NCBI GenBank assembly: GCA_000955795.1
Contig: JYOB01000001.1
Location: forward strand, 1-64,000
DNA: 64,000 nucleotides
Direction of reading: 5' to 3'
From: Burkholderiaceae bacterium 26
GTDB taxonomy: Bacteria; Pseudomonadota; Gammaproteobacteria; Burkholderiales; Burkholderiaceae
Shown: in pieces, positions 54,024-64,000 of the stretch
Position numbering within the stretch: position 1 is the first letter of the stretch
Layout of the letters: the number at the start of each line of letters is the position of its first letter
Notes under the pieces: generated by a model
What the model saw: only the letters and a program-made list of their open reading frames with translations
What the model was told of the DNA's origin: nothing
The model's database searches: none
Program-made: the position numbers and the translations under genes

Positions 54024-55049
54024 TCAACCACGGGTCTGAAAGCCGTCCGGATTCATGCTCTGCCAACGCCACGAGTCTTCACACATGCGCTCGATGCCGT
54101 ATTGCGCGCGCCACCCCAGGAGCGAGGCCGCCAGTGCAGGATCGGCATAGCACGCTGCAATATCGCCGGGGCGGCGATCCACGATCTGATACGGCACCGG
54201 CTTGCCGCTGGCGCGCTTGTAAGCCTCCACGACTTCCAGAACCGAATATCCGCGGCCCGTGCCGAGGTTGACGGTAAAACCGCGGTTGTCACGGCGCAGC
54301 GTGTCGAGCGCCGACAGATGCCCGCGCGCCAGATCCACCACGTGGATGTAGTCGCGCACGCCGGTACCGTCGGGCGTGGGCCAGTCGCCGCCGTAAATCG
54401 AGAGCTTCTCTCGCTTGCCGACCGCCACCTGTGCCACGTACGGCATCAGATTATTTGGGATGCCGCGCGGGTCTTCGCCGATCAGGCCGCTATGGTGCGC
54501 CCCCACCGGGTTGAAATAACGCAAATAAGCGATTTGCCAGGCGGCGTTGGAAATCTCCAGATCGCGCAGCACCTGCTCGCCCATCACCTTGGTCTGGCCA
54601 TACGGGTTGGTGGCCGACAGCGGAAACGATTCGGTAATCGGCACGGTATGCGGATTGCCATACACCGTTGCCGACGAGCTGAATACGAGCTGGCGCACAT
54701 TCGCATGCGCCATGGCCGCGCACAGCGTGACCAGCCCGCCCATATTGTTGTCGTAATAGGCCAGCGGCTTCTGCACCGATTCGCCCACCGACTTGAGCGC
54801 CGCAAAGTGAATGACAGCCGAGATACGCGAACTGGCAAACAGGTCGTCGAGCAGGCGCCGGTCACGTACGTCGCCCTGAACGAACTTGGGTGTCTTGGCG
54901 GTGATCTGCTCGATGCGGGACAGCACAGTTGAGCTGCTGTTGCAGAGGTTGTCGAGGCCGATCACCTGGTAGCCCGCATCCAACAGTTCAACCCAGGTGT
55001 GCGAGGCGATGTAGCCGGTAGCGCCGGTCAGCAGAATGGTTTCTGTCAT
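54024..55049 (-). CDS. galE: UDP-glucose 4-epimerase
   Basis: A 341-residue extended SDR enzyme that interconverts UDP-glucose and UDP-galactose. The NAD motif is TGATGYIASHT (residues 8-18, with Ala at the third glycine), with the catalytic Ser in SSSATVYG (124-131) and Y150/K154 in NPYGQTK. It supplies UDP-galactose for lipopolysaccharide or exopolysaccharide. The third glycine of the usual GxxGxxG is Ala, which is also seen in other active epimerases. It is followed after 38 bases by a membrane PAS gene. Confidence 0.95.
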   Translation of the reverse strand: MTETILLTGATGYIASHTWVELLDAGYQVIGLDNLCNSSSTVLSRIEQITAKTPKFVQGDVRDRRLLDDLFASSRISAVIHFAALKSVGESVQKPLAYYDNNMGGLVTLCAAMAHANVRQLVFSSSATVYGNPHTVPITESFPLSATNPYGQTKVMGEQVLRDLEISNAAWQIAYLRYFNPVGAHHSGLIGEDPRGIPNNLMPYVAQVAVGKREKLSIYGGDWPTPDGTGVRDYIHVVDLARGHLSALDTLRRDNRGFTVNLGTGRGYSVLEVVEAYKRASGKPVPYQIVDRRPGDIAACYADPALAASLLGWRAQYGIERMCEDSWRWQSMNPDGFQTRG

Positions 55050-55214
55050 GGGGTGCGAGGTATCGAGGAAGGAGAGAGCTAGCGTGCCGGTTTGAACCCG
55101 GCATCGTCGTTCTACGCTGCGTCGACCTGCTCCGCAGCGCGCAAAACAGCGCGATCATAGCAAAGCCTGCCAACGGCTCGCGGTCAGTTTGAAGCTCTGG
55201 TTGCCCAAAAGGCA

Positions 55215-56195
55215 CTACGGCCGGCCGTCGGGATGGGCAGCCGCCTGCCACTCAGCATAGGCGGCGCGCAGACGCCATGCCGAAGTCGCATCGCGCAAGC
55301 CCAGTGCGCACCCCACCTCAGCAGGGTCTGCGCCTGCATCGAACAGCGCGGCGGTGTAGCCGTTACGCAGCGTCTGCGGTGACAGCCGCTCGCTGCGGTG
55401 CAGCAACGCCGGCAACGCGGCCAGCCATGCCTCCACGCGCCGGTACACCGACGCGGCGTGCATGACGCGCCCGCCGGAATCGGCAACGAACACGCACTCG
55501 CCCGGCACTTCTGCGTGTGCGCGCACCGCCAGCCACGCCGCCAACGCAGGGCGAGCAGCTTCGAGCAAAGGCGCCTTGTATGAGGGGCCGCGCGGGCGCT
55601 CGACGGTGATCGCCTCCAGCGCCTCATCCACTTGGCGGAGCAACAGCGATTGCACCTGCGCAACCTTCAGCCCCGCGCCATGGCACACGGCTACGAGTGC
55701 GCGGTCGCGCGCCAGCTTGAACGCGCTGGCGTTGACGGCGGCCTCGCCGGCCTGCGCGCCCACTTCCAGTGACGCCTCAATTGCCGCACGTTCAGCCGAT
55801 GAAAGGAACGTGGTCGGATCGTTCTCGCCTTCGGCCAACTTCTGCTGCACCGCAGAGCTTGCAGGGTTGTGCGTGCCAGTCCGTTGCTGCTCGATCTGAT
55901 GGAAGACGCGCTCGATCAGGCGCGCGTAACGGTAGCGATGCAGCTTGGTCAGGCCCGACTCGTCGAGAAACGCAGCGATGTCGCCGGCACTCCAATCGGC
56001 CAATGCGCGCTGGTGCGACTCGGCCCAGCGCAGCCATTTGCGCCACATCGCGCGATACACCGTCGCCGACGATTCGCGATAGCCGCGTGCGGCCAACCAG
56101 TGCTCGAAGGCTTGCGCGGGCCGCTCAGCCCAGTCTTGCAGGCTGGGCTGAAACAGATCCGGAACGGGCGTGGCGGGCGGCGTGAATGAGGTCAA
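55215..56195 (-). CDS. Tyrosine-recombinase-like protein with lost catalytic residues
   Basis: A 326-residue protein with an N-terminal SAM-like domain (residues 28-105) and a recombinase-fold C-terminal domain. Alignment by eye with XerC/D puts K177 (GLKVAQV) at catalytic Arg I, Q274 at His II, R277 at Arg II (kept), L300 at His III (LGL for LGH) and L309 at the nucleophilic Tyr. With Tyr, His and Arg I missing it cannot cut DNA by the normal route. It may be a DNA-binding adaptor or decaying integrase. No att site, tRNA or other phage genes were seen nearby. The start overlaps no neighbour, and the codon use looks normal. Confidence 0.75.
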   Translation of the reverse strand: MTSFTPPATPVPDLFQPSLQDWAERPAQAFEHWLAARGYRESSATVYRAMWRKWLRWAESHQRALADWSAGDIAAFLDESGLTKLHRYRYARLIERVFHQIEQQRTGTHNPASSAVQQKLAEGENDPTTFLSSAERAAIEASLEVGAQAGEAAVNASAFKLARDRALVAVCHGAGLKVAQVQSLLLRQVDEALEAITVERPRGPSYKAPLLEAARPALAAWLAVRAHAEVPGECVFVADSGGRVMHAASVYRRVEAWLAALPALLHRSERLSPQTLRNGYTAALFDAGADPAEVGCALGLRDATSAWRLRAAYAEWQAAAHPDGRP

Positions 56196-56281
56196 TGCGG
56201 TAGCGGAAATGCAGAAAAACGGGCGCGGGCGGACCGGGGGTTTGGCAATTCGCGTATCCTGCCGAGCGTAACACGCAGCCC

Positions 56282-56488
56282 ATGTATCCCATTGCGGACC
56301 CCATCGTGAAGAAAACAGACCTCGAAAAACTCAAGGGCCTCAAGATTGCCAACAACATCAAGCGCGGCAGCCAGCGCACCGGCAAGCCCGGCCAGGGCAC
56401 CGGCAAGGCGATTCCCCAGAACAAACTTCTGAAAGCGCTGCTCGGCAAGCCCGCTGAAGACGACGCGAAGAAGTCGGGAAAATCCTGA
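56282..56488 (+). CDS. Small basic protein of unknown function
   Basis: A 68-residue, lysine-rich protein (KKTDLEKLKGLKIANNIKRG, then a GTGKAIPQNKLLKALLGK segment), divergent from the recombinase-like gene. The P-loop-like GQGTGKA is too short for a real nucleotide site. A basic, soluble, possibly nucleic-acid-binding role is only a guess. Support: a start with reasonable spacing and a plausible codon pattern. Confidence 0.55.
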   Translation: MYPIADPIVKKTDLEKLKGLKIANNIKRGSQRTGKPGQGTGKAIPQNKLLKALLGKPAEDDAKKSGKS

Positions 56489-58648
<2,160 letters not shown>

Positions 58649-58809
58649 CGTATCGGTCACGCGCCATATGAAGGTTTTGCATCACGTGGCCGTTTTTACA
58701 ATCTGACGGCCACCGCCGATCCACCGTGAATGCCGAAATGACAACGGCTGGCGCGGTCGGCCCGGTTCTTGCGTGAAAAGGCGCATCACGCACATTCACA
58801 AGAACCGGT

Positions 58810-59610
58810 TTGCCTAAGAACGTCTCTCCCCAGTCTTCTGCCAACGCCGTTCCGCTGCCCTCGCTCGACCTGGGCCGGACGGCTTTCCTGCTGGACTTTG
58901 ACGGCACGCTCGTCGACATCGCTCCGCAGCCCGATGCCGTCCATGTCTCTGCGCCGCTGCGTGAAACGCTGGCCGCGCTGCACGCCGCAAGCGGGGGCGC
59001 ATTGGCGATCATCAGCGGGCGCACGGTGCACGACGTGGAGTCGCGCCTGTCTCTGCCGGGGCTCGTCATCGCCGGTGTGCACGGCGCCGAACGCCGCTAT
59101 GCAGACGGCGGCTTCGTCCGCCTGAACACCGACGCCGACGCGCTCGCCCGGCTGGAGCGCGAGTTGCGCGCCGAACTCACGCAGTTGTCGACGCAGTTTT
59201 CCGGCGTGGTACTGGAGAGCAAGGGCATCGCTTTTGCCCTGCACTACCGCCACGCGCCAGAGGCTGAGAACGCCGTGCTGACGGTGGCTGACCGCCTCGC
59301 GCGCCGCTACGCCGACCACGTGCGCCTGCAGGCCGGCAAGATGGTTGTCGAACTCAAGCCGCGCGGCGCCAGCAAAGGCGATGTAGTACATACGCTGATG
59401 ACCGAGTCGCCCTTCATGGGCCGCACCGTGCTGTTTGCTGGCGATGACCTGACCGATGAAAGCGCCTTCGATGCCGTCAATGCGCTGGAGGGCTGGTCGA
59501 TCAAGGTGGGTGCGGGCCCGAGCCAGGCGCGCTGGCGCGTGCAAGATGCCGCGGCATTGCGCGCATGGCTCACAACGCTTACGGCCCCGCCCAAGCGAGG
59601 TGCCGCATGA
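58810..59610 (+). CDS. otsB: Trehalose-6-phosphate phosphatase
   Basis: A 266-residue HAD-family phosphatase that removes phosphate from trehalose-6-phosphate. Motif I is DFDGT (D29, D31), motif II is IISGRT and the C-terminal DD motif is AGDDLTDES. Start is TTG at 58810, the only plausible start in frame. The gene overlaps otsA by four bases (ATGA), so both are translated together. The otsB-otsA order is as in E. coli. It makes trehalose for osmotic, desiccation and heat tolerance. Confidence 0.93.
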   Translation: MPKNVSPQSSANAVPLPSLDLGRTAFLLDFDGTLVDIAPQPDAVHVSAPLRETLAALHAASGGALAIISGRTVHDVESRLSLPGLVIAGVHGAERRYADGGFVRLNTDADALARLERELRAELTQLSTQFSGVVLESKGIAFALHYRHAPEAENAVLTVADRLARRYADHVRLQAGKMVVELKPRGASKGDVVHTLMTESPFMGRTVLFAGDDLTDESAFDAVNALEGWSIKVGAGPSQARWRVQDAAALRAWLTTLTAPPKRGAA

Positions 59611-61037
59611 GCCGACTCATTGTTGTCTCCAACCGCGTTGCGCCCGTTACCGAGGGCCAGGGAACTGCGGGCGGCTTGGCCGTGGGGGTGTTTGATGCGC
59701 TGCGTGAAACCGGCGGCATCTGGTTTGGCTGGAGCGGTGAGAGCGCGACCACTGTGTCGCACGAGCCGAACATCGTCACCAAGGGCAACATCACGTATGC
59801 CACCGTCGGCCTGAACCGCAAAGACTACGATCAGTACTACCGCGGCTTCGCCAACGCAACGTTGTGGCCGATCTTCCACTACCGCGTGGATCTCTCGCGC
59901 TACGAGCGCCAGGAGTACCACGGCTACCGACGCGTGAATGCGCAGTTCGCGCATCAGCTCAAGGCACTGGTGCAGCCCGATGACATCCTCTGGGTGCACG
60001 ACTACCACCTGATTCCATTTGCCGCGGAGTGCCGCGCGCTGGGGCTCACCAACCGCATCGGGTTCTTCCTGCACATTCCGTTTCCGTCGCCGGAAATCCT
60101 GACGACGATTCCGCCGCATGAAGACCTGATGCGCGCCCTGTGTTCGTACGATCTGGTCGGTTTCCAGACCGAGACCGATCGCGTAGCCTTTTACGACTAC
60201 ATCGAGCGTGAGGCGCGCGGCTATATCGAACAGAAGGAACAGAACGGCCCCGTGCACGCCTACGGCCACACGCTGCGCGCCGAGGTCTACCCGATCGGTG
60301 TGCATCCGGACGAGATTGCGCAGCAGGCCAAGGCGTCGCTGGCGCGGCGCAATCCGTTCACGCGGCATGCGAGCCCGCGCGGCGAGCGCGCCGTTGGTCA
60401 GGGGCAAGGTCAAGGCCAGCAGCCGCCGAGACTCATCATGAGCGTGGATCGGCTCGACTATTCCAAGGGGCTCCCGGAGCGTTTCCGCGCGTTCGAGCAG
60501 TTGCTGGACGATTTTCCGGACCACCGCCGCCACGTGACCTTCATCCAGATAGCGCCAACGTCGCGACAGGATGTGCAGACCTATCAGCAGATCCGGCAGC
60601 GGCTGGAGGCCGAGTCGGGCCGCATCAACGGCAAGCATTCGGAGCTGGACTGGACGCCCATCCGCTACATCAACAAGCAGTACGAACGGCGCGTGCTGAT
60701 GGCCCTCTTCCGCAGCTCGCAGATCGGCTATGTCACACCGCTGCGCGACGGCATGAACCTCGTTGCCAAGGAATACGTGGCCGCGCAAGACCCGGAAGAC
60801 CCGGGCGTGCTCGTGCTGTCACGCTTTGCCGGCGCGGCGCGCGAGCTGGATGCCGCGCTGATCGTCAACCCGTACGACACGCGCGGCATGGCCGAGGCAC
60901 TGAACCGCGCATTGACGATGCCACTGGAAGAGCGCAAGGCGCGCTACGCCCACATGATGGATCGGCTGCGGGCAGCCAACCTCACCATCTGGCGCGAGCG
61001 GTTTGTGGCCGATCTGCGCAACGCGCCATCGCAGTAG
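59607..61037 (+). CDS. otsA: Trehalose-6-phosphate synthase
   Basis: A 476-residue GT20 enzyme (E. coli OtsA is 474). It joins UDP-glucose and glucose-6-phosphate to make trehalose-6-phosphate. Signature segments are [31 protein letters not shown] and [13 protein letters not shown]. The ATG overlaps the otsB stop. It ends exactly at the stop of the convergent Mut7-C gene, without spacing or a hairpin. Confidence 0.95.
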   Translation: MSRLIVVSNRVAPVTEGQGTAGGLAVGVFDALRETGGIWFGWSGESATTVSHEPNIVTKGNITYATVGLNRKDYDQYYRGFANATLWPIFHYRVDLSRYERQEYHGYRRVNAQFAHQLKALVQPDDILWVHDYHLIPFAAECRALGLTNRIGFFLHIPFPSPEILTTIPPHEDLMRALCSYDLVGFQTETDRVAFYDYIEREARGYIEQKEQNGPVHAYGHTLRAEVYPIGVHPDEIAQQAKASLARRNPFTRHASPRGERAVGQGQGQGQQPPRLIMSVDRLDYSKGLPERFRAFEQLLDDFPDHRRHVTFIQIAPTSRQDVQTYQQIRQRLEAESGRINGKHSELDWTPIRYINKQYERRVLMALFRSSQIGYVTPLRDGMNLVAKEYVAAQDPEDPGVLVLSRFAGAARELDAALIVNPYDTRGMAEALNRALTMPLEERKARYAHMMDRLRAANLTIWRERFVADLRNAPSQ

Positions 61038-61814
61038 TCAGGCGCCTGCGCTACCAGTGCGCGACATACGCGCGACCGCTTCCGGTAGGTCTATCAATAC
61101 GTCGGCTTGGGGCGACAGCATGTCGGCCAGCACCGCATTCATGCGTGCCCAGTGCGAACCGGGCCAATAGATACGCCGGCAGGCATCGCAGGTACTGAAG
61201 AGCCGTTGGCGCTCGCGCACGCGGGGCGGCACGCTGGCGGATGCCTCTTCCGGGCTCAGCATCCGCAGCGGCACATTGCATTCGAGACAGCGTGAGAACG
61301 GCTTGGCCACATCGGCCAGCCGCAGGCGCGTCACGATTTCACGCATCTGCGCCTGCGGCTCGCGCGCGCGGATGAATGCGCCCCGGCGGATGCCGCGTCG
61401 CTTGAGAAGCTCACGGTCACGCGAGAGCACGATCCAGTCTTCGCCCAGGGCCAGCGCTTCGATGGCCGCGTCGGCGTAATTGTTGTCGTAGGTAGTGTCA
61501 AAGCCCGCCATGCGCAGCAGCCGAGCGGTGGCCCCCAAGTGGGCGTCGCACAGAAAATGCAGCGGCGCGGTCGGCAACAGGGGCTCCACGGCTGAGACGG
61601 CAACGTGCCCCCGACCGGGCAACATGGCCTCCAGACCCGCGGGTGCGCCATCCACCAGGACTTGCCCCACTTCGGTATGCGGCACGCCAAGCGCCTCGAT
61701 AGCGTGCTTGAGCGTGGCGCCCTCTGCCCACGCGCGCACAACGGGACGCCCGCGCAACGCCAGCGGAAGAAGCGGCGTCAGACTGGAATCGAACGTGAGG
61801 ATGACGGTCTGCAT
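61038..61814 (-). CDS. Mut7-C RNase-domain protein with ubiquitin-like N-terminus
   Basis: A 258-residue protein. Residues 1-~80 resemble a ubiquitin-like fold, and 85-~165 a PIN-like Mut7-C RNase domain with acidic residues D90 (FLCDAHLG), D106, D115 and D133 (SRDRELL). The C-terminus has a zinc ribbon with C176, C179, C209 and C212 (CLECN ... CDACRRIYWPGSHW). The family is related to the exonuclease MUT-7 C-terminus and is thought to cleave RNA. Substrate and role in bacteria are unknown. It abuts otsA stop-to-stop. Confidence 0.85.
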   Translation of the reverse strand: MQTVILTFDSSLTPLLPLALRGRPVVRAWAEGATLKHAIEALGVPHTEVGQVLVDGAPAGLEAMLPGRGHVAVSAVEPLLPTAPLHFLCDAHLGATARLLRMAGFDTTYDNNYADAAIEALALGEDWIVLSRDRELLKRRGIRRGAFIRAREPQAQMREIVTRLRLADVAKPFSRCLECNVPLRMLSPEEASASVPPRVRERQRLFSTCDACRRIYWPGSHWARMNAVLADMLSPQADVLIDLPEAVARMSRTGSAGA

Positions 61815-61879
61815 GCTTGCGACGATACTCCCAACCCGACATCCGCGCCCCGGTGCTCCGGCTCTAGCACCAATAAAAA

Positions 61880-61908
61880 TGCGGCGTGACCGCTAAAGTC
61901 ACGCCGCA
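61880..61908 (-). terminator. Terminator of the small secreted repeat-protein gene
   Basis: TGCGGCGTGAC (61880-61890) pairs with GTCACGCCGCA (61898-61908). On the minus strand a U-rich run (ATTTTTATT) follows. Confidence 0.88.
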
Positions 61909-61943
61909 AACAGGGAGGAGGAGAAATTCAGTCGGTGCGCGGT

Positions 61944-62273
61944 TTATGCGCGCGATGCAGCGCCGGCCTTCGGATAGCTGGCATCGCCATTCCACGACAG
62001 GTAGCCATACGTGTCGGCCTGGCGATCCGCGCCTTGGCTGTACGGATCAAAGCGATCGTTCTTCCACGACAGGTAGCCGTAGGTGTCTGCCTGGCGGTCA
62101 GCGCCTTGGGTGTACGGGTCGAAGCGGCCTGCCTGCGTCGCCGCCGGAGCGTCAAAGTTCGGCTGGATGGAAGCCGTTGCGGGCTGCGACAGCAGCGCGG
62201 CAGAAGCCGATACGGTGGCCACCATGGCCAGGACGGCGCGGCGGGAAAAAGCGGAGAAGAGGCGGGAGTTCAT
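61944..62273 (-). CDS. Small secreted protein with a 24-residue tandem duplication
   Basis: A 109-residue protein. A signal peptide (LAMVATVSASAALLSQPATA) leads to a 70-residue mature part with two copies of a 24-residue unit (RFDPY(T/S)QGADRQADTYGYLSW, residues 50-73 and 74-97). Only a few residues differ. The 5' side has AAGGAAC before the ATG at 62273. It is not a known family. Tyr/Gln/Asp-rich units suggest a stable, extended surface or periplasmic protein. It has its own terminator. Confidence 0.75.
   Translation of the reverse strand: MNSRLFSAFSRRAVLAMVATVSASAALLSQPATASIQPNFDAPAATQAGRFDPYTQGADRQADTYGYLSWKNDRFDPYSQGADRQADTYGYLSWNGDASYPKAGAASRA
61983..62126 (-). repeat. 72-bp tandem duplication in the secreted protein
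   Basis: Two 72-base units in frame encode the duplicated 24 residues; they differ mostly at third positions, so the duplication is not brand-new. Confidence 0.85.
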
Positions 62274-62370
62274 GATCTGTTCCTTGTTCGTTTGCGCTCG
62301 TTGTTGCGCTTGGAGGGCAGAATAGATCGTTGCTCCCGTCTGATAAATGCGACTTTGCAGAAATAACTGT

Positions 62371-63315
62371 TCAGGCGGCGCTAACAATCTGCAGCCGTGG
62401 ATTTTCCTTGAGCTGTAGGCACGGGTGGTCAGCAAACAGCGTCGCCACCCAGTCCACAAACACCCGCACCTTGGGCGACAAGTGCCGGTTGTGCGGATAC
62501 ACCACCGACACAGGCACCGGCTCCGAAACATGGTCCGGCAGCACTTCCACCAGCGCCCCCGACATCAGGTGCTCGTACACCAGGAAGCGCGAAGTCTGCA
62601 GCAGCCCCAGGCCATGCAGGCCGCACGCCACCGCCGATTCGGCATCGTTGACGGACACCATGCTGCGCACCTTGTGGATCTGCTTCTGCCCGTCGATCAC
62701 GAAATCCCAGTCCATGCGGCGGCCGTTGCGCGCAGAGAAGTAATTCACCGCCGTGTGGTCCTGGAGGTCTTCCAACGTCTGGGGCGTGCCGAAGCGGGCC
62801 AGATATTCGGGCGACGCGCAATTGACCATCGACAGCTGGCCGATGCGCCGGGCGACGAGGCTCGAATCCTGCAACTCGCCGCCACGCACGGCGCAATCCA
62901 CACCTTCCTGGACCAGGTCGACGGTGCGGTCGCTCATGCCGATCTCCAGCTGAAGATCGGGGTACGCCTCGTGAAAATCCCGAATGCGCGGCACAAGCAA
63001 CCGTTTGCCAATCGACGCAGGCACGTCGATGCGCAGGGTGCCGCGCGCCCCCGATGCGCTTTGCGAGAACGCAGCCTCGGTCTCTTCCAGATCGCCGAGC
63101 AAACGCACGCAGCGCTCGTAGTACGCAGCGCCATCGGCGGTGACGTTCACGCGGCGCGTGGTCCGGTGCAGCAGGCGCACGCCGAGATGCGCCTCAAGGC
63201 TTTGCACCAGGTTCGTCACCGTGGCGCGGGGTAACTGAAGGCTGTCGGCAGCCTTGGTGAAACTGCTGGCCTCCACGACACGCGTGAAAACCTGCATGGC
63301 CTGCAAGCGATCCAT
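62371..63315 (-). CDS. LysR-type transcriptional regulator
   Basis: A 314-residue LysR regulator. The start ATG at 63315 has AAGGAG six bases upstream. The helix-turn-helix spans 2-60 (MQVFTRVVEASSFTKAADSL and RATVTNLVQSLEAHLGVRLL). The effector domain follows, with the usual GMSDRTVDLVQEGVDCAVR and CASPEYLARFGTP pockets. It is divergent from the alpha/beta hydrolase gene at the window end, with a 339-base gap, so it probably controls that gene. The inducer is unknown. Confidence 0.92.
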   Translation of the reverse strand: MDRLQAMQVFTRVVEASSFTKAADSLQLPRATVTNLVQSLEAHLGVRLLHRTTRRVNVTADGAAYYERCVRLLGDLEETEAAFSQSASGARGTLRIDVPASIGKRLLVPRIRDFHEAYPDLQLEIGMSDRTVDLVQEGVDCAVRGGELQDSSLVARRIGQLSMVNCASPEYLARFGTPQTLEDLQDHTAVNYFSARNGRRMDWDFVIDGQKQIHKVRSMVSVNDAESAVACGLHGLGLLQTSRFLVYEHLMSGALVEVLPDHVSEPVPVSVVYPHNRHLSPKVRVFVDWVATLFADHPCLQLKENPRLQIVSAA

Positions 63316-63654
63316 CTGCGGCTCCTTAGGGACGGACTCCACGGGGCGGGCGCACTGCCGGAATCAAACGGGCAATGCGCCGGACCTGTGGAATCAAGGG
63401 GTCTGCTCATGCACGAGAACACGCACGCGCTCTGAGCATGAGGCGCGATCAGGAAGGCGGCGACTACGGGTTTTCGCAGTGCAACAAGATCGGCCTCGAG
63501 CAAGAACACTTTGTAGCACAACCGTAAATTTTGATTGTTCGGCTGCAACTAATAGTGATGTCCGATTATAGGCATTTATCCGCGGTCGTCTAATCACCAT
63601 CATTCAGCCCATCGATATCCGGGTTATCCGCAAAGGTAAGCCCCGCCTGACATC
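63316..63654 (-). promoter_or_regulatory. Divergent control region with sigma-70 promoter for the LysR-type gene
   Basis: On the minus strand TTAGAC (63593-63588) and TATAAT (63570-63565) are separated by exactly 17 bases, leaving a leader of ~245 bases. No gene is seen in this gap. A plus-strand promoter for the hydrolase is not clear. Confidence 0.5.
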
Positions 63655-64000
63655 ATGGGTTCTTCTCCACCGCGCCTCGTTGTTTCGGATCGCACGCTGG
63701 CCAGCGATGCGGCATCCGCCGCTGTTCGTCCAGCGCGACCGTACGCAACGCCGGCCCCCACAAATGTTGCACTGAATAACAATTTGCGCAGCGCAGCATC
63801 GACGCTGCCTGAGCAAGCTTCTGCATGCGATGAAACGGCTGGTGCGGAGCCGCTGCCGCGCCAGGTCTCGTCGGAAGACTATTGGACGCAGGGTTACGCC
63901 AGCCGCATCCGCCTGCGCGTGTTCCGCCCTGAAATGCACGCCGACGATGCCGCCGCGCCGTTGCGCCGCCCCGGGGTGCTGTACCTGCATGGCGGTGGTT
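63655..64000 (+). CDS. Alpha/beta hydrolase, 5' part (cut by window end)
   Basis: The frame from the ATG at 63655 stays open for 115 codons to the window edge. The first ~70 residues are a low-complexity Ala/Pro/Ser extension. RIRLRVFRPE and VLYLHGGG follow: the HGGG oxyanion motif of the hormone-sensitive-lipase group of esterases. The active-site serine and C-terminus are outside the window. Divergent from a LysR regulator, which is typical of an inducible esterase or lactonase. A later start is possible because the N-terminal extension is unusual. Confidence 0.7.
   Translation, partial: MGSSPPRLVVSDRTLASDAASAAVRPARPYATPAPTNVALNNNLRSAASTLPEQASACDETAGAEPLPRQVSSEDYWTQGYASRIRLRVFRPEMHADDAAAPLRRPGVLYLHGGG

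Noticed and set aside
55215-56488. Integrated phage or genomic island boundary
   Set aside because: Only a single recombinase-like gene without catalytic residues. No att repeats, tRNA or phage genes are visible.

Overview
The window is GC-rich (low- to mid-60s % by eye), densely packed beta-proteobacterial DNA. Gene content and order fit a Ralstonia of the pickettii/insidiosa type, or a close Burkholderiaceae relative. The pointers are a Flp/Tad pilus locus with DUF3613 and DUF2968 companions, an acetoacetate decarboxylase - 3-hydroxybutyrate dehydrogenase - patatin block, a fused CYP102-type P450, and NPLAP-repeat lipoproteins. The genus is an inference from protein character, not a database match. 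No rRNA, tRNA, CRISPR array, insertion sequence or intact prophage was seen.

1-23 kb is metabolic and transport DNA. It holds the 3' end of an FdhF/YdeP-type molybdoenzyme with FdhD, a Kup potassium transporter, a cold-shock gene followed by a half-cold-shock-domain ORF, and an mmsA/omega-aminotransferase pair with a divergent MocR regulator. Next come the adc-bdhA-patatin block, a Na+/H+ antiporter with an oxidoreductase, and a TonB receptor with a PepSY protein behind a Fur-like box. This part ends with speG and an ArsR/P450/ABM/oxidoreductase group. 23.6-26.9 kb is a self-sufficient P450-reductase fusion.

27-40.6 kb is a complete, colinear Flp/Tad pilus cluster on the minus strand: flp, tadV, tadE, rcpC, rcpA, tadZ, tadA, tadB, tadC, tadD, a DUF3613 gene and tadG. 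It is followed by a sigma-54 activator with a degenerate receiver and a DUF2968 gene. Many of these genes overlap or lie a few bases apart, so they are probably one transcript. flp lies behind a 0.5 kb AT-rich leader full of inverted and direct repeats.

41-47.6 kb is the most unusual part. Two divergent paralogous lipoproteins built of NPLAP/Gly-rich repeats each have a strong sigma-54 (-24/-12) promoter. A large dyad between those promoters shares a sequence word with the flp leader. An orphan two-partner-secretion transporter (TpsB/ShlB type) and a LuxR-type regulator follow. Together with the sigma-54 activator in the Tad locus, this suggests one co-regulated surface/adhesion programme.

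47.9-64 kb holds signalling genes (GGDEF-EAL protein, H-NS, chemoreceptor, membrane-PAS protein), galE, a tyrosine recombinase that has lost most catalytic residues, fadH, otsBA, a Mut7-C RNase-domain protein, a small secreted protein with a perfect 24-residue tandem duplication, a LysR regulator, and the 5' end of an alpha/beta hydrolase cut by the window edge.
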